64,000 nt of DNA from CAZBUK01 sp964495085 (lineage in GTDB: Bacteria > Bacteroidota > Ignavibacteria > T3Sed10-11): NCBI GenBank assembly GCA_964495085.1, contig CAZBUK010000007.1, forward strand, positions 1 through 64,000, given 5' to 3'. Of this stretch, positions 18,772 to 27,707 are shown piece after piece. Position 1 is the first letter of the stretch. The number at the start of each line of letters is the position of its first letter. The notes beneath the pieces were generated by a model. That model was given only the letters and a program-made list of their open reading frames with translations. It was not told the DNA's origin and made no database searches. The position numbers and the translations under genes are program-made.

Positions 18772-20214
18772 ATGTTCAACGGTATGTGCACACTTGAAAA
18801 ATACGCCCCCTACCGCTACCGGCTCGATACGGCATATAAAGCTGGGATGAGGGTCGAAGGCCGGCTGTATGCGAATCATGAAATAGTCGAAGCGGTTTCG
18901 AAAGATCAGACTCTCGATCAGATAGCCAATGTTGCAATGCTCCCCGGTCTGCTCGAGGCATCGATCGCAATGCCGGATGCACACCAGGGATACGGATTCT
19001 GCATCGGCGGCGTAGCCGCGGTAGATCCCGAAGAGGGCGTTGTCTCCGCAGGAGGCGTGGGATTCGATATCAATTGCGGGGTCCGACTCCTCGCATCTCC
19101 GTTCGCAAAAGAAGAGGTGCTTCCGAGGATCGATTCACTCCTCGATCAGTTGTTCGAAGCTATTCCGTGCGGCACGGGCAAAGAAGGGCCGGTCACGTTA
19201 TCCGGCAAGGAGATCGATGAAGTCCTCGAACACGGAGCACACTGGGCCGTACGGAATGGTTTCGGATCGGAGAGCGATACGGAATATATAGAGGAGGGTG
19301 GAGTGATCGCAAGTGCGAAGGCATCACAGGTAAGCTCGCGGGCGAAGCAGCGGGGTGGGAAGCAGCTCGGCACTCTCGGATCAGGCAATCATTTCCTGGA
19401 GATACAGTTCGTCGACGAGATCTTCGATGCATCTTCTGCAGAGCGCTTCGGATTACAGAAAGATCAGGTCGTAGTTTTGATTCATACGGGTTCGAGGGGA
19501 CTCGGTCATCAGGTGTGTACGGATTACCTCGACCTGATGCAGTTGGGACGGAAGAAGTACGGGTTGCAGCTTCCCGACCGACAGCTCGCATGCGTTCCGG
19601 TCAGATCGGGCGAGGGTATATCCTATCTGGAAGCGATGGGCGCAGCGGCAAATTTTGCATTTGCGAACCGGCAGATGATTACTCACTGGACCCGCGAAAC
19701 ATTCAAACGGGTCTTCAAACGCGGCGACCTCAGGCTGGTATACGACGTCGCACATAATATCGCAAAGTTCGAAGAACATGTGATCAACGGACGCAGGCAA
19801 GAGGTACTCGTTCACCGGAAAGGAGCGACCCGTGCATTTCCGGCAGGCCATCCGGAAATAACTCCGGCTTACCGCGACGCAGGTCAGCCGGTTCTGATTC
19901 CGGGCAGTATGGGAACCAGCTCGTTCGTTCTCGTCGGCTCCCCGAAATCGATGGAAGAAACCTTCGGATCGACCTGTCATGGCGCCGGCAGAGCGATGAG
20001 CAGGAAAGCCGCAAGCAGGGGAACGGACGCGAGCGAGCTCGTACGACGGCTCAGATCGAAGGGAATTTCGGTACGGGGCGCCTCGAAAACCGGATTAACC
20101 GAAGAAAAACCGGACGCATATAAAAATGTCGACACGGTGGTCGATGTTGTGCACCATGCCGGCCTCTCGAGAAAAGTCGCACGTTTGATTCCGATCGGCG
20201 TCATCAAAGGGTAA
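18772..20214 (+). CDS. rtcB: RNA-splicing ligase RtcB
   Basis: A 480-residue GTP- and manganese-dependent RNA ligase that joins 2',3'-cyclic phosphate or 3'-phosphate ends to 5'-OH ends. All key motifs are present: AMPDAHQGYGFCIGG, FDINCG with the metal-binding D99 and C102, GSGNHFLE, LIHTGSRGLGHQ, HRKGATRAFPAG, and CHGAGRAMSR, where H403 is the residue that is guanylylated. It starts 5 bases after archease. In bacteria, rtcB often pairs with rtcA under RtcR control; here neither is seen, and the pairing is instead the archaeal-type archease-RtcB. Confidence 0.96.
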   Translation: MFNGMCTLEKYAPYRYRLDTAYKAGMRVEGRLYANHEIVEAVSKDQTLDQIANVAMLPGLLEASIAMPDAHQGYGFCIGGVAAVDPEEGVVSAGGVGFDINCGVRLLASPFAKEEVLPRIDSLLDQLFEAIPCGTGKEGPVTLSGKEIDEVLEHGAHWAVRNGFGSESDTEYIEEGGVIASAKASQVSSRAKQRGGKQLGTLGSGNHFLEIQFVDEIFDASSAERFGLQKDQVVVLIHTGSRGLGHQVCTDYLDLMQLGRKKYGLQLPDRQLACVPVRSGEGISYLEAMGAAANFAFANRQMITHWTRETFKRVFKRGDLRLVYDVAHNIAKFEEHVINGRRQEVLVHRKGATRAFPAGHPEITPAYRDAGQPVLIPGSMGTSSFVLVGSPKSMEETFGSTCHGAGRAMSRKAASRGTDASELVRRLRSKGISVRGASKTGLTEEKPDAYKNVDTVVDVVHHAGLSRKVARLIPIGVIKG

Positions 20215-20268
20215 TGACCGCCAGCTCGGCTGCACTATCAACAATAATCAAGGGAATCTTGACCTGCT

Positions 20269-20706
20269 ATGGGATATATAGTACTAATTGCCGATGACGA
20301 TCAGGGCGTCAGAAAGTCGCATCTTCTCGCGCTGAAGCATGCTGCAACCGCGCTCAAAACCAAGATCGAAGCGATCGAGAGCGACAACAGTGTGAAAACG
20401 AGAGAAAAAATCCATGAGCAGAAGTTCGATCTGATTATCCTTGATAACGATTTCAAAGATGAATCAGTCAAAGGACGACTACCGGGGATTGCAATCCTGC
20501 AGATGGCGAGAAAGAACGGCCCGAACATTGCAACTCCCGTCATATTCTGCAGCGGAGAAATTTACGAAACTCTCAGGCCTATGGCCGAGAAATATAACGC
20601 AGTTTATCTGGCCAAATCGAATTATAACCTCTCCGATTTCTCGAAGTTACTGCACCAAAAATTAAAAGAATCCGAGGCACCGGCTAATCAGAAGGATCAA
20701 GTATAA
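20269..20706 (+). CDS. Stand-alone response-regulator receiver protein
   Basis: A 145-residue receiver (CheY-like) domain without an output domain. Acidic pocket residues are in IADDD (residues 7-11), the likely phospho-acceptor is D59 in LIILDNDF, the switch Ser is S95 in VIFCSGE, and the conserved Lys is K116 in YLAKSNY. The segment between strands one and two is longer and more charged than in CheY. No histidine kinase is nearby. It lies 54 bases after rtcB and 12 bases before the peptidase gene, so it may be read with them; what it controls cannot be told from the sequence. Confidence 0.85.
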   Translation: MGYIVLIADDDQGVRKSHLLALKHAATALKTKIEAIESDNSVKTREKIHEQKFDLIILDNDFKDESVKGRLPGIAILQMARKNGPNIATPVIFCSGEIYETLRPMAEKYNAVYLAKSNYNLSDFSKLLHQKLKESEAPANQKDQV

Positions 20707-20718
20707 AGTGAACCCCGA

Positions 20719-22686
20719 ATGAACAAACACTTCCGTCACCGTCTGATATGTTTTGTACTTCTCCTCTCCGCGTTGTCCCCTCTTCGCAGCCAGGAACACA
20801 TACTCGTTCCCGAAGATATCGTTCGGATAAAAATGGTTCAATCGCCCTCGATATCTCCCGACGGCACGAAGATAATTTTCGTCGTAGGCAGGCACCGTGA
20901 GGAAGAACCCGGAAATCCGATTAACGATCTTTGGATCGTCGGCGCCGATGACGGATCGCCCCGCAGATTCTCATGGGGAGACTATAATGACTGGGCGCCT
21001 TCCTGGTCGCCTGACGGTGTCTGGATTGCGTTCCTATCGAACCGTGATGGTTCAACACAACTCTACCGTATTCCCGCCGATGGGGGAGAAGCAGAAAGAT
21101 TGACATCGACGCAATCGGGTATCCGCTCGTTCCAATGGTCGCCGGACGGATCTGCAATTGCATTCACTTCCCAGGATCCGGTTCCGTCGCCGGCAGTCGA
21201 AGCGCGGAGCAGCGGACAGGATTGGATTGTGGCCGATGAGAATATGCGGTCGATACGTCTGTATTCGCTTAATCCGGAAAATCGTCTCACCACGCTCGTC
21301 TCACGCTATGAGTTGAGTGTTTGGCACTTTGCCTGGTCTCCCGACGGATCGAGTTTCATGCTTACGGCAACAGATCTGCCGACTGTAGATGCTGCATTTT
21401 ACGGAGACCTCTACACGATCGATTCCAGAGGGGGCAACGCAGAGCTCTTTGCGCGCGCACCCGGAAAAACGGGTCGCGTTCTCTGGTCTCCCGACGGCAG
21501 GAATGTCGCCGTCCAGAATGCCCGCGCGGAAGGGAAAGAACCGATAGAAGGTGGAATACTGATATATTCCATAGCCGGAGAGGAAGGCCGATCCATCCTT
21601 GAAGATTTTCCCGGCACCGTGACCGATTTCGGATGGATGACCAATAACGAGCTCTATTTCGTTGCACAGCAGGATACCAGAGTTACCCTGAATACAGTCG
21701 ACATTCGTAACAGACGGGTAACGAGGATAATCGATAACGCGGTTGTCTTCACTGCGATCGACGTGTCGAGCGACAGGAGATACTTCGCGATGGCCGCGAA
21801 TACCGTCTCCCATCCCAACGAAGTGTGGAGGGGTGCTTTCCGGGAACGGGAAATATTGAAACTAACTTCTCTAAATCATGAACTCGGGAACATCGCCCTC
21901 GGCGAAGTAAGCGAAGTGAGTTGGCTGGGACCCGGAGATGTAACCATTCAGGGCGTCCTTATCAAACCGGTCGGATACCGTGAGGGAACCCGCTACCCCC
22001 TGATACTGCAGATACACGGCGGTCCCGAAGCGGCATACCTGAGAGGCTGGCATGGCTCCTGGTCGATGTGGGGTCAGATGCTCGCCGGTGCGGGATACGC
22101 GGTATTGTTGCCGAATTATCGGGGGAGCACCAGCAGAGGAGTCGACTTTATAACTTCAAATATGGGCGATATGATGGGAGCGGAATGGGAAGACATATTG
22201 GCTGGCGCCGACCGGATGATCGAACTGGGTATCGCAGATAGACAGCGTATCGGTATAGGGGGGTGGAGTTACGGCGGCTATACAAGCGCATGGGCTTCGG
22301 CTACCGCGTCGGACCGGATACGTGCCGCAATTATGGGAGCGGGAATTTCCAACTGGATAAGTTTCGGCGGAATGACGGATATACCCGATGAGATGGCGCG
22401 TGCGCACTGGAACGGATATACGTGGGACAATAAGGAACTTCAATGGGAGAGATCCCCATTAAAATTTATCGACCGAGCCGCTGCACCGACTCTGATTCTG
22501 TTCGGTGAGAAAGACGAAAGAGTGCCTCCGGGGCAGGGGTGGGAGTTGTACAACGCTCTTAAATATTATGAGGTCAGTACTGATTTCGTCTTGTATCCGA
22601 GAGCGGGCCACGGCATTACTGAGCGGGAACATCAACTCGATCTGATGCGCCGGGTTCTCGGATGGTTCGACAGATATGTAAAATAA
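20719..22686 (+). CDS. S9 family prolyl oligopeptidase/acylaminoacyl peptidase
   Basis: A 655-residue exported serine peptidase. A signal peptide (LICFVLLLSALSPLRSQ) leads into a beta-propeller built of TolB/WD40-like blades (repeated SPDG motifs such as SWSPDGVWIAFLS and SPDGSAIAF), followed by the alpha/beta hydrolase domain from about residue 425. The nucleophile is S517 in GGWSYGG; the Asp is in FGEKDERVPP and the His in PRAGHGI, in the correct order. Family members cleave dipeptides or acyl-amino acids from short peptides. It is probably periplasmic. It follows the receiver gene by 12 bases. Confidence 0.94.
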   Translation: MNKHFRHRLICFVLLLSALSPLRSQEHILVPEDIVRIKMVQSPSISPDGTKIIFVVGRHREEEPGNPINDLWIVGADDGSPRRFSWGDYNDWAPSWSPDGVWIAFLSNRDGSTQLYRIPADGGEAERLTSTQSGIRSFQWSPDGSAIAFTSQDPVPSPAVEARSSGQDWIVADENMRSIRLYSLNPENRLTTLVSRYELSVWHFAWSPDGSSFMLTATDLPTVDAAFYGDLYTIDSRGGNAELFARAPGKTGRVLWSPDGRNVAVQNARAEGKEPIEGGILIYSIAGEEGRSILEDFPGTVTDFGWMTNNELYFVAQQDTRVTLNTVDIRNRRVTRIIDNAVVFTAIDVSSDRRYFAMAANTVSHPNEVWRGAFREREILKLTSLNHELGNIALGEVSEVSWLGPGDVTIQGVLIKPVGYREGTRYPLILQIHGGPEAAYLRGWHGSWSMWGQMLAGAGYAVLLPNYRGSTSRGVDFITSNMGDMMGAEWEDILAGADRMIELGIADRQRIGIGGWSYGGYTSAWASATASDRIRAAIMGAGISNWISFGGMTDIPDEMARAHWNGYTWDNKELQWERSPLKFIDRAAAPTLILFGEKDERVPPGQGWELYNALKYYEVSTDFVLYPRAGHGITEREHQLDLMRRVLGWFDRYVK

Positions 22687-22701
22687 CCAGCAAAGCGGTG
22701 T

Positions 22702-23859
22702 ATGCGAACGGGAATTACGGACTCACCACTCCATGGCGGAAAAGCTCCGCGATGGCTTTTCAGCCGGATAGTTCTGCTTGCACGCGAGATTATACGTGCA
22801 ATTGTTGAGGATCGCGGACCGCGTGAGGCGCTTCTGAGATTGTCAGATCCGTGCTGGTTCCAGGCGTTTGGCTGCGTTATCGGATTCGACTGGCATTCGA
22901 GCGGCGTGACAACGATGACGCTCGGTGCGATAAAAGAGGGGCTAAAGAATCTCAATACCGAACTCGATCTCTATGTCGCCGGCGGCAAAGGCGGCGTATC
23001 CAGACAGACCCCGGATGAAATCAGAACTCATTGCGCAGCGCTTGATATTGACCCCTCGCCTCTCGTCTACTCGAGCAGGATGACCGCGAAGGTCGACTCC
23101 TATGCGGTTCAGGACGGGTATCAAATCTATGCGCACTCGATACTGTTTACAAGTTCCGGCGAGTGGGTAGTAATTCATCAGGGGATGAACGAATCCCTCC
23201 GCTTTGCCCGCAGATACCATTGGCTCGGGAGTAGAACGGGTTCGTTCGTAGTGGAACCGCATGCGGGAATTATTTCGGATACCAGTTCCGAGACCCTCGA
23301 TCTTACCGCCCGCGAGAGCGAACAGACGCGGCTCAGGTCTGTCGGGATAAGCATAAGCCCGACGCCGGAGGTTATGAGCGACCTGCGCGAAGTACTCCGT
23401 ATTACAAGGAATTTCGAGGTACCCGTTCAAGGCGATCTGTTCGACGAAGCATCACCCGTGATAGAAAGGACCGGGCAGAAATTCCGGCTCCCGTCGAGAC
23501 ACTGGGTTTCGTTCAGGGATATAAAGCCGGACCGGTTGCAATCAGTTCTGTTGTCGACGCACGAGAAACGTCCCGAAACGTATGAAGATCTCGTCGGCCT
23601 TGAGGGTGTCGGCGCAAAGACGCTTCGAGCGTTGGCGCTTATGAGCGAAGTAATTTACGGCGCATCCCCCTGCTTCGAGGACCCTGCCAGGTTCAGTTTT
23701 GCCGTCGGAGGAAAGGAAGGACATCCGTACCCGGTGAATAAATCCGTTTATGACGAATCAATACTACTCATCAAACATGCCATCGATCGAGCGAATCTCG
23801 GGCAAACCGATCGAAAAGAATCACTACACAGACTTGCCCGTTACTACGAAATAGCCTAA
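22702..23859 (+). CDS. DUF763 domain protein with helix-hairpin-helix-like motif
   Basis: A 385-residue protein of the DUF763 family, known mainly from archaea and thermophilic bacteria and of unknown function. The family start RTGITDSPLHGGKAPRWLF and the FGCVIGFDWHSSG, YVAGGKGG, and WVVIHQGMN blocks are clearly recognisable. Near residue 290 the sequence DLVGLEGVGAKTLRALA fits a helix-hairpin-helix, suggesting DNA or RNA binding. Conserved His and Asp residues (FDWHSSG; SLRFARRYHW) could be catalytic, but that is inference. It starts 15 bases behind the peptidase and is followed 11 bases later by an unknown gene. Confidence 0.88.
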   Translation: MRTGITDSPLHGGKAPRWLFSRIVLLAREIIRAIVEDRGPREALLRLSDPCWFQAFGCVIGFDWHSSGVTTMTLGAIKEGLKNLNTELDLYVAGGKGGVSRQTPDEIRTHCAALDIDPSPLVYSSRMTAKVDSYAVQDGYQIYAHSILFTSSGEWVVIHQGMNESLRFARRYHWLGSRTGSFVVEPHAGIISDTSSETLDLTARESEQTRLRSVGISISPTPEVMSDLREVLRITRNFEVPVQGDLFDEASPVIERTGQKFRLPSRHWVSFRDIKPDRLQSVLLSTHEKRPETYEDLVGLEGVGAKTLRALALMSEVIYGASPCFEDPARFSFAVGGKEGHPYPVNKSVYDESILLIKHAIDRANLGQTDRKESLHRLARYYEIA

Positions 23860-23870
23860 CGAGAGGAAAC

Positions 23871-24422
23871 GTGACTGAACAGAATAAACAGCAGACGAGT
23901 GAACCGAAACCTACCCCGCACGGTGACAAAAGAAAGAGGAACAGGAGGCGATCCGGCGGCGAACAGCCGGGCGATCAGACCTTCGATCAGAAACTGAGAG
24001 AGCTCGTAAAAAAGTATAAGGGATTCGATCCATGGGAGAAAGAGCATAAATCTGAGAGCGATATTGAGCGTACGGTATGCAGACACCTCGATACGAACGG
24101 TATCGAACATAAACACCGGACCAAACGTTTTAACGTGGTGCTGAAAGGATCCCAGGCGGCGGTATTCATTCCCGATATCATAATACCCTTCCCGCGTATT
24201 GAGAATAAGCCGATTCTGATCCACACATTCGATGCTTCACGAATGGATGAAGAAGTGGCGCTGCTCAGGGGATTTAAAAAACAGATCGGCTTGAAATACT
24301 TTCTCGTCGCCGTCACCACGAAAGACGATTTGATCAATATCCCTGCCGATATCTGTGATCTCCTTGTGGCTGTTGAATATGCTGCATCGTTGCCGTCGCA
24401 ACTCCGTTCGCAGGCGAAATAG
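23871..24422 (+). CDS. Hypothetical protein, possible nuclease-like fold
   Basis: A 183-residue protein that I do not recognise. It starts at a GTG with a good GAGAGGAAAC site. The first 45 residues are basic and disordered (KRKRNRRRSGG). The remaining part has an order of elements like PD-(D/E)XK-type proteins: a helix (SDIERTVCRHLDTNGIEHKH), a strand with an Asp (VFIPDIIIPFP), then two strands (ILIHTF; YFLVAVTT). The typical E-x-K after the Asp is not evident, so any nuclease activity is doubtful. It lies between DUF763 and prmC in the same run. Confidence 0.72.
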   Translation: MTEQNKQQTSEPKPTPHGDKRKRNRRRSGGEQPGDQTFDQKLRELVKKYKGFDPWEKEHKSESDIERTVCRHLDTNGIEHKHRTKRFNVVLKGSQAAVFIPDIIIPFPRIENKPILIHTFDASRMDEEVALLRGFKKQIGLKYFLVAVTTKDDLINIPADICDLLVAVEYAASLPSQLRSQAK

Positions 24423-24454
24423 CTGTCCCATAACCTGAACAAGATCGCCGAATC

Positions 24455-25342
24455 ATGACACGGACCGAGGAGGATATTCAATGGACAATTTTATCGTTGA
24501 TACGGTGGAGCGAACGACACCTGAACGAACACGGCATCGATAGTCCCCGGCTGTCTGCCGAGCTCATTCTCGCAGAGGCGCTTCGCCGGGATCGGGTTTA
24601 CCTCTATACCCATTTCGACCAGCCGCTTCTCAGAAACGAACTGGATACGTATAAGAAGATGTTCCGACGGCGTCTTTCGCATGAACCGCTCCAGTATATC
24701 CTCGGCCGCACGGACTTCTTCGGAAGAACGTTCAGTGTCGATCCGCGCGTGCTGATTCCCAGACCTGAAACTGAACTGCTTGCCGAGTGGCTGCTCGATG
24801 AAGTCCGCAAGAAATCCGGTCAGCCGGAAGTAACCGTCGCCGATCTAGGGACCGGAAGCGGAATATTAGCCGTTACCCTCTCGCTCGCCGATGAAAGAAT
24901 AAGATGCATCGCGATCGACAAAAGTCCGGATGCTCTCGATGTGGCACGCGAAAATGCACAACGCTACGGCGTAGATGATCGAATTCGTTTCGAGGAAAGC
25001 GATATGCTCGCGGAAAATCTCCCTCTTCCGTCGAATGGAATCGATTTTATCGTATCCAATCCCCCGTATATCCCGGCGAATGAGTGGTCCGCGCTGCCTG
25101 AACATATCCGTACCTATGAACCTAAAGAAGCGCTTACCGACGATGGAGACGGATTCGCATTTTACCGGAGCTTTACCTCAATAGCCTCCGGAGTACTGAA
25201 ACCGGGAGGAGGAATGCTCGTCGAGGTCGGAGCCGGTCAATCTGATACTGTGATGAGGATGTTTGAGAATACCGGCGCGCGGACCGTACAAACCAGGAAT
25301 GACTATGCTGGTATTACAAGATTGGTCGGAGGCTTTTGGTGA
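24455..25342 (+). CDS. prmC: Peptide chain release factor N5-glutamine methyltransferase
   Basis: A 295-residue PrmC/HemK that methylates the GGQ glutamine of release factors RF1 and RF2. The N-terminal helical domain (LIRWSERHLNEHGIDSPRLSAELILAE, abbreviated here to its LSAELILAEAL core) binds the release factor. The SAM-binding motif is VADLGTGSGILA and the catalytic NPPY motif is in IVSNPPYIP. The stretch FFGRTFSVDPRVLIPRPETE is diagnostic. Length is normal. The stop codon overlaps the GTG start of dtd. Confidence 0.96.
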   Translation: MTRTEEDIQWTILSLIRWSERHLNEHGIDSPRLSAELILAEALRRDRVYLYTHFDQPLLRNELDTYKKMFRRRLSHEPLQYILGRTDFFGRTFSVDPRVLIPRPETELLAEWLLDEVRKKSGQPEVTVADLGTGSGILAVTLSLADERIRCIAIDKSPDALDVARENAQRYGVDDRIRFEESDMLAENLPLPSNGIDFIVSNPPYIPANEWSALPEHIRTYEPKEALTDDGDGFAFYRSFTSIASGVLKPGGGMLVEVGAGQSDTVMRMFENTGARTVQTRNDYAGITRLVGGFW

Positions 25343-25803
25343 GAGCCCTCATCCAGCGTGTACTCAACGCCTCCGTATCGATCGAAGGATCGGTGTACAG
25401 CGCTATCGGTAACGGTTTCGTGGTATTTCTGGGAGTGAAAGATTCAGACACGCCCGAGGATGCCGTTTATCTCTCCGGGAAATGCGCCGACCTTCGCATC
25501 TTTGAAGATGAATCGGGAAAAATGAATCGCTCGTTGAATGATATCGGCGGTGAAATGCTTGTCATCTCCCAGTTTACGCTGCATGCAGATACACGGCGGG
25601 GCAACAGGCCCAGTTTCACGAAAGCCGCTCAACCCGAAATCGCCGAACGCCTCTACCATCAATTCATCGAATCGGTGCGTGAAAGACTCGGACACGATCG
25701 GGTCAGAACGGGATCGTTTCGCGCGATGATGGATGTGGAGTTGGTCAACAATGGACCGGTCACCATAATGCTCGGGAGCAAATCGGAATATGATATCGGC
25801 TAA
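25339..25803 (+). CDS. dtd: D-aminoacyl-tRNA deacylase
   Basis: A 154-residue DTD that removes D-amino acids (and glycine mischarged on tRNA-Ala) from tRNA. The N-terminus RALIQRVLNASVSIEG, the SQFTLHAD motif and the GNRPSFTKAAQPE motif with the cross-subunit Gly-Pro-like region (NNGPVTI) are all present. The GTG at 25339 overlaps the prmC stop (GTGA) and has GGAGG 6 bases upstream; an in-frame TTG three bases earlier is less likely. Its last 14 bases overlap the next gene. Confidence 0.95.
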   Translation: MRALIQRVLNASVSIEGSVYSAIGNGFVVFLGVKDSDTPEDAVYLSGKCADLRIFEDESGKMNRSLNDIGGEMLVISQFTLHADTRRGNRPSFTKAAQPEIAERLYHQFIESVRERLGHDRVRTGSFRAMMDVELVNNGPVTIMLGSKSEYDIG

Positions 25804-26554
25804 ACTGCTTTTACTCCTCACCGGCCTCATCGCGGGAGAGGCGGGTGTACAGCGGGATGGCAAAATAGAAACGCATAATTTCGTCGTACACTATGGCAGT
25901 CCGGCGGATGCCGAGGATGCGAATCGTATCGCCGACCAGATCGAACAGGACTATCTCTACTACCGCGAACATTTCAATCTGTCCGCGTCTTCACGCACCG
26001 CCGTCTTCATGCATAGTTCCCGCCATGACTTCGTTCGTGAAACGGGATTACCGGCCTGGATGTATGCCGCTCAGAACGATCGGGGAATTCATCTGATGCC
26101 ATCGGGCGATCTCAGACGCAGCGGAAGGTTTTCATATATTATTTCACAGCAGGCCGTACGTCTCGTGCTGCACTCGAGGCGGCTCAACGGATGTCCGCTC
26201 TGGTTATATGAGGGAACCGCGGCATTTTTCGCAGGAATAGACAGAGTGGGTCCTGCACAGGAAAATTTTCCATACAGACTGTTTTCAGATATGGATGAGC
26301 AACTTCTGCTTGCACACAGTGAATCGGAATATAACGCCACCATGTATTTCGCCGCTCTCACGATTCAAACATTTCAAGAACGATACGGCGACGCAGCGGT
26401 CATTACGTTACTTCGTTTATTCAACGGTGAGAATGATCTCGATGCTGCGTTACGGCAATCGCTCGGGGTGACTCAATCGCGTGCGGAATCGGTCTGGATC
26501 ACGGATATCCGGAAGGCATTGGAGACCTCCGGCAGGGTACGCGGACGTGACTGA
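25790..26554 (+). CDS. Peptidase MA-like protein lacking the HExxH motif
   Basis: A 254-residue protein with a short hydrophobic N-terminus (LLLLLTGLIAG), probably exported. Its layout follows the peptidase_MA-like gluzincin family: HNFVVHYGSPADAEDANRIA near the start, a long helix, and the conserved PLWLYEGTAAFF block with E141 at the third-ligand position. Where active members carry HExxH about 20 residues before this Glu, this protein has ISQQAVRLVL (residues 118-127), so the two zinc His and the catalytic Glu are missing. It is therefore likely a non-catalytic binding or scaffold protein. It overlaps both neighbouring genes. Confidence 0.7.
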   Translation: MISAKLLLLLTGLIAGEAGVQRDGKIETHNFVVHYGSPADAEDANRIADQIEQDYLYYREHFNLSASSRTAVFMHSSRHDFVRETGLPAWMYAAQNDRGIHLMPSGDLRRSGRFSYIISQQAVRLVLHSRRLNGCPLWLYEGTAAFFAGIDRVGPAQENFPYRLFSDMDEQLLLAHSESEYNATMYFAALTIQTFQERYGDAAVITLLRLFNGENDLDAALRQSLGVTQSRAESVWITDIRKALETSGRVRGRD

Positions 26555-27494
26555 ACGTTCCGTTGCAATGATCTTCCTGGACGGTGTGGGAATCGGCACC
26601 AAGCAAGCGCGCCACAACCCGTTCTTCGCAGCCAACCTTCCTGCCCTTAAAAGGATAGCGGGGGGGAATATGCCCTCGATACGGAGCAGGCTTCACAAAG
26701 GCAACAGAGGTCTTGTCAAACCGATTGATGCGAATTTAGGCGTCGACGGGCTTCCGCAGAGCGGAACGGGGCAAACATCATTGTTCACGGGAATCAATGC
26801 AGCCCGAATGATCGGAAAACATTTCGGACCGTATCCTTACTCAAGTCTGAGACCGGTCATCCAGGCGGAGAATATATTTAAAAAACTCATCGACGCCCGT
26901 TGTCCGGTTAAATTTGCGAATGCATACCCGAAACAATTTTTCGCATACATAAACTCGGGAAAGCAGCGGCTGACAGTCACGACGCTCTCATGTATGTTGA
27001 CGGGTATCCGTCTGCTTGACGCCGGCGACCTTATGCGCGGATCTGCTATATCGGCGGACATTACGAATGAGCGGTGGGATCAGCTCGGCTATCCGGAAAT
27101 CCCCGTCATTCAGGCAGAAGAGGCGGGAATTCGTTTCGCCCGCTTTGCCGCCGAACACCGTTTCGTTCTCTTCGAGTACTTTCTGACCGACCACGCAGGT
27201 CACCGTCAGGATATGGAGAATGCAGTTATGGTGCTTGAACGGCTGGACGGCTTTCTGAATGGATATATGAGAGCCGCACCCGGGAGAACGTTGCTCGTGA
27301 TAACGAGCGATCACGGAAACCTTGAAGATCTGCGCACTAAATCGCATACCAGGAATCCGGTTCCGCTCTGGGCGTGGGGTGAAGGGGCGGATAGATTTGC
27401 GGAACCAATTCGTTCGATTCGCCATGTCGCCCCGGGGATCCGGAACTGGATCCTCGGAAGCGAAGTAGAACATGGGTCGAAGCTTTCCGTATAG
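26547..27494 (+). CDS. Alkaline-phosphatase-superfamily metalloenzyme
   Basis: A 315-residue protein of the alkaline phosphatase/phosphoglycerate mutase superfamily. Metal ligands are seen in [10 protein letters not shown] near the start, the conserved [11 protein letters not shown] block that carries the catalytic Thr/Ser, the TDHAGHRQD motif, ITSDHGN, and a final His in [10 protein letters not shown]. This set matches metalloenzymes related to cofactor-independent phosphoglycerate mutase and phosphopentomutase, but the length is much shorter than either, so the substrate is unknown. The GTG at 26547 overlaps the upstream gene by 8 bases; the ORF extends further upstream but only in the shadow of that gene. 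Confidence 0.85.
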   Translation: MTERSVAMIFLDGVGIGTKQARHNPFFAANLPALKRIAGGNMPSIRSRLHKGNRGLVKPIDANLGVDGLPQSGTGQTSLFTGINAARMIGKHFGPYPYSSLRPVIQAENIFKKLIDARCPVKFANAYPKQFFAYINSGKQRLTVTTLSCMLTGIRLLDAGDLMRGSAISADITNERWDQLGYPEIPVIQAEEAGIRFARFAAEHRFVLFEYFLTDHAGHRQDMENAVMVLERLDGFLNGYMRAAPGRTLLVITSDHGNLEDLRTKSHTRNPVPLWAWGEGADRFAEPIRSIRHVAPGIRNWILGSEVEHGSKLSV

Positions 27495-27707
27495 CATACC
27501 CGGATGCGACGTTCGGCGAAAAGGGAGAACCTGAGTCCGTACTTCTGCGTAATGAAACTAAGTCTTCGCGACGGTGCGATCGCCTGATACATCCGGAATA
27601 ATCGGCAAACGTCCCGTTCCAGTTATGGGTTGAGATAATACCGCACAGTTCCTATTTGTCAGGATCGGTATTCCTTTCTTTCATTCTGAACCATGAGGGA
27701 ATAAGGC

